Part shown: in pieces, positions 38,369 through 48,756 of the stretch
Layout of the letters: each line of letters begins with the position of its first letter
Position numbering within the stretch: the first letter of the stretch is position 1
NCBI RefSeq assembly: GCF_027580225.2
Contig: NC_073361.2
Coordinates: forward strand, 25,900,501-25,964,500
Direction of reading: 5' to 3'
Origin: Misgurnus anguillicaudatus
Taxonomy: Eukaryota > Chordata > Actinopteri > Cypriniformes > Cobitidae
DNA: 64,000 bases
Program-made: the position numbers and the translations under genes
Notes under the pieces: model-generated
What the model was told of the DNA's origin: nothing
Seen by the model: only the letters and a program-made list of their open reading frames with translations
The model's database searches: none

Positions 38369-38893
38369 TATATGTACACACAAAAGTTTTGGGACACATG
38401 CCTTTACTTCATATGCACATGAACCTGAATGAAATCCCATTCTTAATCCATAGGGTTTAATATGGAGTTGGCCCACCCTTTGCAGCTACAACAGCTTCTT
38501 GGAAGACTTTCTACAAGGTTTGGGAGTGTGTTTATGGGAATTTTGATAATTCTTCAGGTCAGACACTAATGTTGGACGAGAAGGCCTTGCTTGTAGTCTC
38601 CGCTCTAATTCATCCCAAAGATGTTGGGTTGGGTTGAAGTCAGGACTCTGTGTGGGCCAGTCAATGCACCAAACTCGCTCATCCATGTCTTGATGAACCT
38701 TGCTTTGGTGCACAGTCATGTTGGAACAGGAGGGGGACATTCCCAAACTGTTCCCACAAAGTTGGGAGCATAAAATTGTCCAAAATGTCTTGGTATGATG
38801 AAGCATTAAGAGTTCCTTTCACTGGAAGTGATTGGAACACCTGAATGCAATGATTTGGAGGGGTGTCCCAAAACTTTTGGCAGTTTAGTGTAT
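38369..38893 (-). mobile_element. internally deleted Tc1/mariner-like element
   Basis: Inverted ends share caaaagttttgggacac (left) and cccaaaacttttg (right). The body is the 3' part of a Tc1-type transposase gene in minus orientation. Near 38825-38835 the transposase sequence jumps to what looks like the 5' terminal region, so most of the gene is gone. Confidence 0.85.
38486..38830 (-). pseudogene. Tc1-like transposase C-terminal fragment
   Basis: Tc1-type transposases cut and paste DNA using a DDE/D catalytic triad. Only the C-terminal third remains, in two reading frames. One frame carries LNASSYQDILDNFMLPTLW and NVPLLFQHDCAP with the second catalytic Asp; the other carries MDERVWCIDWPTQSPDFNP then TQHLWDELERRLQARPSRP. 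A frameshift lies near 38690-38720. The family motif is NP-x-E-x-LW, but here it reads NPTQHLW, so the third catalytic residue is lost. The start and first Asp are deleted. The copy cannot be active. Confidence 0.85.
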
Positions 38894-39660
38894 GTTTCTG
38901 CAAAGTCAGCTGTGGTACTTGTATGAATCTTATCCAGATTCCAGATTCGTAAGTAAACGCATCACTATTGCTTTTGCTCATAATAAAACTTCAGTGTACT
39001 GATTGCATTATGGATTAAAATCATGTGGCTTGTCGAACAGAGTTGGTGATCAGCTTTGGGTCCAAAAAACATCCCATGCTTTTAGAGTGAACAAGGCACC
39101 TAAGTCATCTGTAAAGACTAGAATAAACAGACTTGGGTATGGGCTCCTTAAACAAAATACAATAAACCAGGACACGTAAGGTGCTGGCAAGCATATACAG
39201 CACTTGCAGTATACAGTAATAGCACTGTGCCAGCAAAGTTTGCATAGACAAGCACCACTTACATTCTCAGTAAAATATATCCAATTTAGTGCTGTTGCTT
39301 TAATGCTGTCACTTGGCATATAGATGTTTTACCAGTACATAAGTTATACTTTAAAGTAGTTTAAAACACTTTGGTTTAAAGTGCACCTATTTCATTGCTA
39401 AAAAACAGAGTTATTGAGTATAATACAATGTGAATGCATGGTTTATGGTTAAAAAAAAACACATACCGTACATGTTTTTAGCTCCAGATATCCTGCCTTC
39501 ATTAAACGCATTGATTTTATAAAAAACTCATCGATCTGAAAAGCGTTGTGTCCCTGATCTGAATCTGTACGTTGTGATTGGCCTGAATACCTTTGACATC
39601 AATCGTTTACTTTGGGGTTTGTCCCTTTTGCATATTGTTAACATGTACTTATACACATTT
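38894..39660. other. intron sequence, nothing recognised
   Basis: No exon or bounded element identified. Confidence 0.45.
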
Positions 39661-40050
39661 ATGCTGCGTTCACACCAGCTGCAGTAGAGGCGTCAAGCGC
39701 GAGTGATTTCAATGTTAAGTCAATATAAAGACGCGTTGACACGCGTCTGGAGGTTTCGCGGCACGAATGAGGCGTTTAGCGCGGGAAACGCGCAAGTTGA
39801 AAAATCTCAACTTTGGCGGAAAAACGTGTCGCGTTAACCAATCAGGAGCTGGCTCTAGTAGTGACGTAATTACAGGAAGCGACCGCAGTCGCAGAAGCCC
39901 CTCCCATGTCGCAAATTTCAGTGTAAATGTCTAGAGACTAGAATTTCATGCATGGCTTTCACGCAAAAATGACACGAGTAGACTCAAAATGTTTAAGCGT
40001 CCAACTATGTCCAGTATAAGCGAATTTGACGTCTGGTGTGAACCCACAGT
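39661..40050. mobile_element. MITE with TGCTGCGTTCACACCAG ends
   Basis: Left atgctgcgttcacaccag and right ctggtgtgaacccacag are inverted. The inside is CpG-rich (aagacgcgttgacacgcgtc). Related to 61386-62194. Confidence 0.7.
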
Positions 40051-40807
40051 TACACACCAAAGAAAATGTAAAATCGTGAATCAGACGATAGTTGCTCTTT
40101 AATACACCATGAAATGCATCCCATAGTTGGGTATATTATGTAAAAACCCAGCTGCTGGGATGTTTTAAGTCATGGTTGTGTCAAAAATGGACATTCAATT
40201 CTAGGTTAATTTAATGCAATGAAGAATGTGTTGAATTAATGACACACTTTGAAGTTGACACATTAGATTATTAAGTCTGGACACAATGTTAGATTTTATA
40301 CCTTTATTCTCTTCGTATCTCAATCTTCACACATGTTCGTTGGAGGTGCCTGCAGCCTTTATTCTCCCAGTCATTTCTGAGCCCTCCTTCCAAAAGGTCA
40401 TAAATTTGGCTCTTAACTGTCCATGTGAAGCAGAGATCAGGGGAGAGATTAGATACTGCACACTAGATCGATGGCACATGGCAGGGCTGTGAGTTCAAAT
40501 CCCTTTCTGTCACCAGAGCATTATGTCCGAGAGCCCTTCAGCATTCTGAGGAAATCCTCCATTCACAGATCTCCAATTGGTTTAAGTACATTGACTGATT
40601 GATCCTTCATGCCACAGATCGGTACATCACCTAGGAATATGCTAGTAGAATATCAGAACAAAACTGAGCCTAGTTTATATAAAAGCATTTGCTATGTGCT
40701 ATGTTAAAAATACTACAATTTTGAGAATGAAGTCAGCACACAGCTAGCGTTGGTTCAAAAATTGACAAGCCCTGCCCGTTGGGTTAAATTAACCCAGAAA
40801 ATGTTTA
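40051..40807. other. intron sequence, nothing firm
   Basis: No exon. 40485-40502 contains gtgagttcaaatccc, like a Pol III B box, but without a supporting A box. Confidence 0.45.
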
Positions 40808-40815
40808 TATTTGAC

Positions 40816-41459
40816 TAGTGATGTAGTACTCGAGTCCGGTCTCGGACTCGTCTTGGACTTGTTCCTTCAAAGACTCTGTCTTGACTCGGTCTCGGACCAC
40901 AGTGGGAGGAGAAGGACTCAATGTTTTGGCCGAGTCTTCGAGACCAACGCATTTTTTTTGTTCATATAAAAAACACACAACACATAACAATAGTAATAAA
41001 ATACAATGTTGTCGGGCATTATTTGATAATGACATCCCATGGTGCAATGCAAAGATACTGCCATCAGAGCCGTTTCTTTATCTCTAGAAAAATATGCAGA
41101 AGATGATGCATGTGGTAGGGATTTTTTTTTTAATGAATGTAAATGCATAGTCTATATTAAGACGTTAAGACTGCTTCTCTAAACAATTTCCAATCTAGCT
41201 TAGTCTGTAGGCCTAACTGTTGGTTATTAAATGGGGTGATATTAAATTATGAATATGAAAACTGACATGTTTTTTATGTTCTTGGTCTCGACTCGGTTTT
41301 GACTCCTAAATGACTCGGACTTGCTTCCTCAAAGACTCGGTCTTGACTCGGACTCGACTGTATTTGAAAACCAATGGACTCGGTCTCGTCTCGGTCTCAA
41401 CCCTTCAAAGACTTGGTATTGACTCGGACTCGACATAGGCCGTCTCTTCCCCATCACTA
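40816..41459. mobile_element. 644-bp hAT element
   Basis: Ends tagtgatgtagtactcgag and cttccccatcacta; perfect 8-bp duplication tatttgac at 40808-40815 and 41460-41467. Both sides are rich in gactcgg/ctcggtctcg words. Confidence 0.95.
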
Positions 41460-41733
41460 TATTTGACAAAAAAATTGGTTAAAACAACCCAGCATATGGT
41501 TCATTAAAACCCAAGGGGCTGGGCTCGTCCATTTTTGACCCAACAACCCATTTATAAAAGTGCATTATAAAATTAAAGTGTAAGGTTACAACAATAGAGT
41601 AAAACAGTTTTCTGCATTTTTCTTATGAACCAAATAGTCCAACAGTTCACTACTGGCATTTTATGTAAAAAATTATGTTGAACAATATAATGTGTGGTGC
41701 GTACTAAATGTCTTTGGTCATTTTATTGCTTAA

Positions 41734-42922
41734 ATGGATCTCCATCATCTTTCAGACAAATACATTTGACGTTATTTTAGTAAATGTCCTTGCTCTTTCA
41801 AGCTTTAGTAATAATAGAAAACAGGGATCAGGGAGCACCTTTTGACTTTAAACACCAAAAAAGTACATTCATCCTTCACAGAGGTAATCCGCATGGCTCC
41901 ATTGGGTTATTAAAAGTCTTTTGCGGGTAATCTATGAAATTTTGGAAGAAAAATATCCATATTTTGAAATTTATCAACTCTAATAGCTTCCGGTAACGAT
42001 GCCATCTTGGACTCATGCAATTCACGAGAGAGTTTTATCAGAGTGAGCATTCGTTGCCAAGGGTACGTTACGCAGTGACTCTCGTAAATTGCGTGAGTCC
42101 AAGATGGGCTGCGTCCGAAATCGAATACTGTGACAGTAGGTACTGAATTAGATGAAGTACCTACTCATCGACCGTTTAAACAGTAAGTTCTATTTAGTAT
42201 GAATATGGATAGTATGAAAGAATTTGGACGTACTACATTAGCCATGTTGAAATATCACGTGACATACGTCGTCATAACAACAAATTAGTCGTTAACTGGA
42301 ATTATGTCAAACTACCACAATTTAACCACACGGAACAGCTGTTAAATATATGTATTTGCATTTGAATAAAGCTGTTACCACTTTTGGACATTTTTAAATA
42401 AAACAATGCCCCTATGTCGTCTTCTTCGTTGGATAGCTCCTCTCCTGGGGGCTTATGGGATAGTAAAGTGGCCATCCCAACACTGCGGGACCTTGCTGGA
42501 AGTAGTAGGTCATCCAGGTACCTTTCGCATAGTGTTTTTGGAATACTATGAATTCGGACATACTACTCACCTCACCTACTGCTTTTCACCTACTATATAG
42601 TATGGAAGTAGGCGGTTCCGGACGCAGCCATGGTGCCGTTACCAGAAGCTAGTTATATAGTGTAAAATATGTAATTTTTTAATCGCAGAAGACCTTTATT
42701 AGCCGCATGGATTACTTCTGTGAAGGATAGATATACTTTGTTGGGCTTCAAAGTCAAAAGTTGTTCATGATCCCTGTTTTTCTACCATGGTTTCTAGCTT
42801 GAAAGAGCAAGGACATTTACTAAAATAACTCCAGAAATAAAAGATAATGGATAAATGTATCTCGGATGGCTTGAGGGTAAGGAAATCATGGGGTAATTTT
42901 GATATTTGTCTGGAGTATCGCT
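41734..42922. mobile_element. fold-back element with TTAA flanks, carrying another element
   Basis: TTAA at 41730-41733 and 42923-42926. Arms match inverted over agtaaatgtccttgctcttt, cagggatca and catcttggactca. The right end tggagtatcgct is the usual one; the left is diverged. A 523-bp element interrupts it at 42107-42629. It ends about 100 bp before the 27-nt netrin-G1 exon. Confidence 0.82.
42107..42629. mobile_element. 523-bp element, GGCTGCGTCCG ends
   Basis: Ends ggctgcgtccgaaatcg and ggttccggacgcagcc, flanked by ATG on both sides (42104-42106, 42630-42632), compatible with a 3-bp duplication. Internal gaatact/agtatg words. Inserted in an arm of the fold-back. Confidence 0.82.
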
Positions 42923-43025
42923 TTAATGGCTTTATATTGCTCTGAGTAGTCATTGTTATTATTTTTCAGTATTGAATTTTTTGCAAGGAGTTGACTGAAA
43001 ATCTCTTCTCTCGTTTCTTTTCCAG

Positions 43026-43052
43026 GTCTGCAAAATAGCGTTGGTCCAGTTA
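43026..43052 (+). CDS. ntng1: netrin-G1 27-nt microexon completing LE1
   Basis: This 27-nt exon was found by looking for a phase-1 exon that completes the last LE1 cysteine. It has a strong acceptor (ctcgtttcttttccag) and a consensus donor (gtaagt). With the T left by the LE1 exon it reads C-LQNSVGPV and leaves one base, A. Joined directly to LE2, that A gives AAC (Asn) before CECF. From memory, human netrin-G1 has an exon of the same length here reading C-IPSISSIG followed by N before CECF, so length, phase, the leading Cys and the trailing Asn all agree, although the middle differs. No other downstream exon in the window supplies this Cys. The sequence itself is too short to prove coding use. 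Confidence 0.82.
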
Positions 43053-44666
43053 GTAAGTAAATGAACTCATAGCTCTTAAGCAACAGATGCACAGCTTTGC
43101 TTCTCACTTCTCCACTGGTCTACTTCTGGTTAAACTTCCATTTCTGATTTTCAGTGACTCCACCAAATATAAATAAAGTAACCATACGTTATTTCCTTCG
43201 TGAACTAATTATAATAGAGTCCTTAAAACTGGCAATATTGCTTTTGGCTAGTTGGGTGAACTAATTCAAATTTCAAAGATAGATGCTTTGCATGCATAAA
43301 AGACACAATTGTTTTTCTTTGATAAATAAATGTCACTGGGCCTTATTGAAGTTCAGGACCTCTCCAAAAGTAGAAAGAGAAAAAGATCATTTTAATATGA
43401 GAAATGCGGCTATATCTGGTATTATCTGGCCCTGCCAGAGGCCTTGTAAGCCAGCAGAGAGATAAAGTTACAGGAGCAGGAAGGCTGAATAGGAAAAGTG
43501 GAGCCACAGAGATATTGAACAAGTCAGAATGCATGTAGAGCCCTAAATATTTATTCACATGCCTCACTTCTCCTGGGTCCAGGACTAATATACACCTTTC
43601 CTTTTTTTGATAGCACACTGTAATCTATATCACATACATCTTCAATATTTAAATTAATAATTCATTAAGTCTGATATATACAGATTTGTAAATTGTGGTT
43701 TACTGTTGCCAGTTCAGAAATACAGTACTAAAATTGCACATTTAATCAGAAATGAAGGTCAAACCAAGTGGACCATCTTTTCCGCTCACCCTTCAATAGA
43801 TGCTGTGTGTTTGGCTGTAATGCATGGCCTCTGTCACTATGTTTGCATGAGCTCAAGCGATGTCAAACCACCCTCCCACATGCTACTGTACCATGAACAT
43901 CCATTTACTGTCCCCCATGGTGAATTTACACACCTCCATCTAGAAGGACACAAAGAGGAGACACTCGCAATACAGCCAGGGTCACAGTTTTTTATTTTAA
44001 ACAGAGATGAATCCATAAAAATGTCCTCTGACTATTACTGTAACAATTACAGGTGCTCTCCACCTTCACGAAGCTATAGAGCAAGCTTATAAAAAAGACT
44101 AATGTTATGTCCATCCTTGAAAAGGAAAACACTGCAGTTTCCTCGGAGTTGCTTGAGGCTAATTGAATTCTTTATTAACTTTTCCCAATTCTATTTCAAG
44201 TTTATTAAGCCTGCCAGAATTGCCTAATGCAGGCATTACTGCCAAATTAATATTTTAAGATGAGATTTTGGCTGCGCAGGATGGCGTAGCATTGATTAAA
44301 ATCTGTCACTTCTCATCGATGTAATTTTGATCAGAATGTTCACTAACAAAAACATTAATGAAGAGCAGATGCAACCAGCATTGGGTCTAATCGCTTGCTA
44401 ATAGATAACACATTTTACATCAGTAATAAAGCTCTCGCTGTGGTCCAGGAAGCTTGACGCTGGCGTTCATGCGTGTTAGTGTCATGAAATGAAACAAGAA
44501 GGGACAGCTGGATTTCTCTGTTATTCTGTGGGCAAATCTCTTCCAAACTAATAATGACTCCAGCGTTTGCTGTGTGTCCACTCTCTGTGTCTCACAAGAC
44601 TATAAAAAAACAAAAAGATAACTTCAGTAAAAGCAAGGACTGTGAAAACAAAGAGTGTTTCTCCTA
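43053..44666. other. intron after the microexon
   Basis: No bounded repeats seen. 44093-44480 is AT-rich, non-repetitive and contains many taatta/attaat-like words; a conserved enhancer is possible but untested. A 128-codon open frame at 43706-44092 has no recognisable protein features. Confidence 0.4.
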
Positions 44667-44674
44667 TTGTTAGA

Positions 44675-45152
44675 CAGTGTTGGGGAAAGTTACTTTTAAA
44701 AGTAATGCATTACAATAGTAAGTTACTCCCCCAAAAAGTAACTAATTGCGTTACTTTGTTACATTTTATGGAAAGTAATTCTTATGTTACTTTTTAGTTA
44801 CTTTTGCGTTACTTTTTCTTGGCTGAGGGTTGATCTCTTTAAGGCCTTGCAGGTGTTTTTATGACCGAAAAGTTCTGCAAATTTCATATATTTTATCACA
44901 AAAATGCCGAGCAAAAATCCCACACAGGTGTGTACGCAAAGTGCATATTTTTATGTGACTATGTTCAGTTTAACTCTTTCCCCGCCATTGACGAGTTAAC
45001 AAAATAATTAAACTGAAAAGTAACTTGCATTACTTTTTTGAAAAAGTAACTCAAATATCTATTAAAAGTAATGCGTTTCTTTACTGGTTACTTCAGAAAA
45101 GTAATATTATTACGTAATGCACGTTACTTGTAATGCGTTACCCCCAACACTG
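44675..45152. mobile_element. 478-bp hAT MITE
   Basis: Ends cagtgttggggaaagttac and taatgcgttacccccaacac plus tg; flanks ttgttaga (44667-44674) and ttattaga (45153-45160), 7/8 identical. Filled with agtaa/ttact words typical of this fish family. Confidence 0.92.
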
Positions 45153-45296
45153 TTATTAGATTAGTTTGATTGATTTTGGAAATCAAATCGATTAACATTT
45201 TACAATAAGGTAGTATTTCTTAACATTAGTGAATGCATTAGCTAACATGAATTACAGTAGCAATATAGTTTATCAGCATTTATTAAGGCTAGTTAA

Positions 45297-45702
45297 AGGG
45301 ATAGTTCGCCCAAAAATGAAAATTCTGTCATCGTTTTCTCTTCCTCATGTTGTTCTAAATCTGTATGTATTTTTTTCTGATAAATACAAAAAAGATATTT
45401 TGATAAATGATTGTAAGCACACAGCTGATTGTAACCTTTAACTTCCATGGTAGGAAAACAAATTTTATGGAAGTATATGATAAAGAAGATATTTTGATAA
45501 ATGATGGTAAGCACACACAGTTGATGGTACCCACTGAATTCCATCGTATTTGTTTTCCTACTATGAAAGTTAATGGTTATAATCAGCTGTGTGCTTACCA
45601 TCATCTATCAAAATATCTTCTTTTGTGTTCATCAGAAAAACACGAACAACATGAGGATGAGAAAATGATGACATAATTTTCATTTTTGGGTGAACTATCC
45701 CT
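45297..45702. mobile_element. TTAA MITE, AGGGATAGTTC ends, internal palindrome
   Basis: TTAA at 45293-45296, then agggatagttcgcccaaaaa; right end gggtgaactatccct followed by a mutated TTAA (tcaa). The inside repeats gatattttgataaatgat and gtaagcacacagctgatt in direct and inverted copies. A common cyprinid element. Confidence 0.88.
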
Positions 45703-45706
45703 TCAA

Positions 45707-46765
45707 TACCAATGCAATTGTTCACGCTGTTACTTTTGTAAAAATAATATTTTTAAATTGATTAAAGTAATGCTGATAAACCAATGTTATTTTATTAGAA
45801 ATACTAATCTATAAATAAGAGAAACACTTTACACTTTATAATGTTGACACATCCTCAACTCTTTATCTTATTTATCTTCCAAGAAAAAATCATTTGTTTT
45901 CCATCTTTAATTTCTGTCATAAAATATTACTGGAGCTTGAACTGAAAAGTCATAGTTACGTTTATGGAATTCCGCAAATCACATGGAAAAGTCATTTCTC
46001 CCAATGTGATTGGACATTTCATACTGGGTATTCAGGATGGGTTTCCTTCTGCGTGTGCATGCAAAACACCATACTATGTCCCTGGTGAACCAAACGATTG
46101 TCTTATCAAATTCACGGACGTGTCCTCACTGGAATTCCTGCACCCTGTCTATGTTTCCCGTGCCCACACACCGAGGTCAACCACGAAGCAGCACGTAAGG
46201 GACTCAACCATGTTTGCGTCAGACGGAAGGAGCGTTTGGTTTGGTCCTCTCGCTTTAGTGCTGCCTCTGAGACCTCTCCATTCCCAGCCGTAATATTTCC
46301 GCTTTCCGAGGAAATAATGCATTGTATGTAATTATGAGGATTTTCCATCAGTTCATTTCAACTTCTAATTTCACATACTTTTAGAACTTTTAGTCTCAAT
46401 TATCACTTTAATAAACCAAACACGATTATACATATGTACACGTGTGTATAAGAAAAAAGCTGCACCACACTTACTTCCAACAGTCTGACACAATTTCTCT
46501 TCATATCTGTCAGCTGTCATTCCCATGTAATACAGCGTACGCCACCACAACACACAGCTCAATTACATACAATCTCTGGAGAAGATCTCTGGAGTGATTG
46601 GTCTGCTTGTTGTTCTCATCGAGCCTATCGGCTCACTTTTATGAATGACCCATCTGGAGATGTGTGTAGCTGTTTATGTGTACATAAGTCCGACCTGGAC
46701 CCGTCCTAGTGCATCTCATAGCCAGTGCATTCAATTAACTCCTGATTTCTCCTGCTTGCATGCAG
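45707..46765. other. intron sequence before the 45-nt exon
   Basis: No bounded repeat recognised. It ends with the pyrimidine-rich acceptor of the 45-nt netrin-G1 exon. Confidence 0.5.
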
Positions 46766-46810
46766 TTCGGCAGAACATATCATCCCTAGGTGTCGCTAAC
46801 CGAAATCAAG
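46766..46810 (+). CDS. ntng1: netrin-G1 alternative exon, 45 nt (linker)
   Basis: This phase 1-1 exon of 45 nt follows a pyrimidine-rich stretch and the acceptor ttgcatgcag, and precedes the donor gtaggg. After the split first codon it reads RQNISSLGVANRNQ and leaves a G. This resembles the human netrin-G1 linker segment that I recall as PNISSLEVSNPKQ, which is followed there by VAPKLALSTV; here the next exon also starts V-AP. It belongs to the 'unknown' linker between LE1 and LE2 whose exons are alternatively spliced in mammals. The upstream reading frame is open, but no other in-phase AG supports a longer exon. The human segment is longer at its N-terminal side. Confidence 0.84.
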
Positions 46811-46975
46811 GTAGGGTCATTTTTCAACTTGGATACAATTTCCTTTTATCTGACTCTCAAAATTTCATAGGATGCTGAAGATTCAGCCATTCCAGATTGA
46901 CAATCTTCTTTATATTCACTAGCTCTTCTTAAAAATTGGACTGAATAATTAATTTGGGCAGTGCTTTATTTAGGT

Positions 46976-47140
46976 CAGGGGTGAGTCCTGGAGGGCCACT
47001 GTTCTGCAGATTTAGTTTCAACCCTAATCAAACACACCTGCATTTTATTTCCAAATAATCCTGAAGACTTTTATTTGATTTGGGTTGGAACTAAACTCTG
47101 CAGGACAGTGGCCCTCCAGGACCAGGATTCCCCACCCCTG
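46976..47140. mobile_element. 165-bp hAT MITE, CAGGGGTG ends
   Basis: Ends caggggtgagtcctggagg and ccaggaccaggattccccac plus ccctg; flanks atttaggt and ttttaggc agree at six of eight bases. The two arms fold back on each other (cctgcagag/ttctgcag). Confidence 0.85.
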
Positions 47141-47232
47141 TTTTAGGCCCTCTCAATCCTGTCCTGGCTAGAACCGAAAACTTTTCATATCTGTTTTATC
47201 TACAGTAGACATATTCAAGAAAATATCCAGTA

Positions 47233-47448
47233 AGGGGCGATTCACATTTTGCGTCTTTTGCGCGCTCAAGTGCGTTATTTCAAATGTAGGCTCGCGGTAT
47301 GCGCGCTCATAATGGAAGCGACGTGGTCAAGTTAAAAAAATTTAAACTTTTCAGAATGTTGCAAGTGCACCGCAGGTCAAGTGACAAGAACCAACCGACG
47401 GTCCAGTTTTCCGCGCGGTTTTAGATGCGAATTGTGAACCGCCCCTTA
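47233..47448. mobile_element. 216-bp MITE, GGGGCGATTCACA ends
   Basis: aaggggcgattcacattttgc and gatgcgaattgtgaaccgcc are inverted ends; interior rich in gcgcgc. Confidence 0.75.
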
Positions 47449-47642
47449 ATCAGTTGCATAAATGTCCACAGAGAAACATCATAGAAAAAGTAAATCTGAA
47501 TAAATAGGGTACAGGGTTTGCTGTATGGTCATGGGTCGAAGGACATGGTCCTTTTTTGCCATTTTGTGACTGCATGATAAACAGATAATTTTGGTATTGC
47601 CCTTGTTGGACAGGAAAAAAATGGTCAAAAAATGGTCCCAGG

Positions 47643-47785
47643 TTGTCACTGGGGCAGTGCCCTTTAAAAAGGTCCTAATATGTACCCAAGGTACCAGTGT
47701 GTACCTCTGACCTACTAATATGAAGTCTTTAGATGCAAAGGTGTACTTTTTCAAAGAGTACTGCCCGAGTAACAGCTAGGGACAA
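47643..47785. mobile_element. short MITE related to 1546-1687
   Basis: Left ttgtcactggggcagtgcc; right gtactgcccgagtaacag. Internal ggtacc-type words as in the copy near 1.6 kb. Confidence 0.6.
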
Positions 47786-47846
47786 TTTTTCTGAGCGTGT
47801 ATAGGGATAAAGGCAACATGATCTCACAAAGTTCCGATAGTCACAA

Positions 47847-48388
47847 AATTTTTTGCTCATTTTCTGTGGCATTCTCACGGATCACCGCATTTTTCCGTTC
47901 CCCTACCACGGACTTCTCACGGATTGGTTATTCGACTGCTTTTTCCTACTTTCAAACCATTGTCGCTTCGGTTTAGGATTAGATTTGGTGTTTGCGTTAG
48001 AATGTCACTTTAAGTATTGGTTTATATTATTTTTTTTTGGATTTATTCTTTTATATTTTCTAAACTTTAAACAATTGTCGCCTGGCGTTAGGGTTGGGTT
48101 TGGGTAAGGATGTCATTTTATGTAAATCTAACCCTAAACCGAAGTGACAATGGTAAGAAAATAGGAAAAAACTAACCGATTCGAGAGAATGCCACGGAAA
48201 AGAAAGTCCATGGTAGGGCCATGAAAAAATGCGGAGATCCGTGAGAATGCCACGGAAAAGAAAGTCCGTGGTAGGGCCACGAAAAAATGCAGAGATCTGT
48301 GAGAATGCCACAAAAAAAAGTCCATGCTAGGGCCACAAAAAAAATGCAGAGATCCGTGAGAATGCCACGGAAAAATGAGCAAAAAATT
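47847..48388. mobile_element. fold-back element with internal 58-bp minisatellite
   Basis: Ends aattttttgctcattttc and gaaaaatgagcaaaaaatt; left arm ggcattctcacggatcac pairs with right arm gatccgtgagaatgcc. The right arm holds tandem units starting gagaatgccac at 48185, 48243, 48301 and 48358 (period 57-58). Confidence 0.82.
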
Positions 48389-48696
48389 CCTAGCCTATCC
48401 CACCTTATAAGGCACTAGAAAACTCAACTACACGAATGCCAGCTGTGCAGTTTCTGCCAGCAATCAACTTCCAAACAACAATACTTGCAGGGATAAGAAG
48501 TACACCATGTATCTGTGTTTTGTGTACCAGGATATTTAAAAAATATATTTGTGGCACAGAAATAGGATTAAAACTGCATCTCTATTTAGGAAACATTAAT
48601 GTTTATATTTTTATTTATCATTTCTGTTTGATTTCATAGTTATGTTTTATTTGATCTATTTTCTTTTCTGTTTATTTCTGTCTTTATTTTGTCTAG

Positions 48697-48756
48697 TAGC
48701 TCCTCAAGTTGCTTTGTCAACCGTTCCTACTGTACAAGTTGCAAACAGTAAGCGAG
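48697..48756 (+). CDS. ntng1: netrin-G1 alternative exon, 60 nt (linker)
   Basis: This phase 1-1 exon of 60 nt lies between a T-rich acceptor (attttgtctag) and the donor gtagga. With the G from the preceding 45-nt exon it reads V-APQVALSTVPTVQVANSKR and leaves a G. Human netrin-G1, as I remember it, has VAPKLALSTVSSVQVANHKR at this place, the same length with only a few substitutions, so this exon is very likely under coding constraint. The linker has no cysteines and is rich in Ser, Thr, Val and Ala, as expected of a flexible spacer between LE1 and the following domain. The acceptor is a tandem tag-tag, so a 57-nt form starting at 48700 is also possible. Confidence 0.9.

Noticed and set aside
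40440..40560. tRNA-derived SINE suggested by gtgagttcaaatccc
   Set aside because: No A box at the right distance, no tRNA fold and no A-rich or repeat tail; left unannotated.
43706..44092. 128-codon frame in the intron after the microexon
   Set aside because: No recognisable domain, no supporting splice sites, and length is not unusual for 64 kb of DNA.
46766..46789. Shorter form of the 45-nt exon using the donor at ctag|gtgtcg
   Set aside because: It keeps phase, but the donor is weaker, and the longer form continues in agreement with the mammalian linker (..NRNQ-V).
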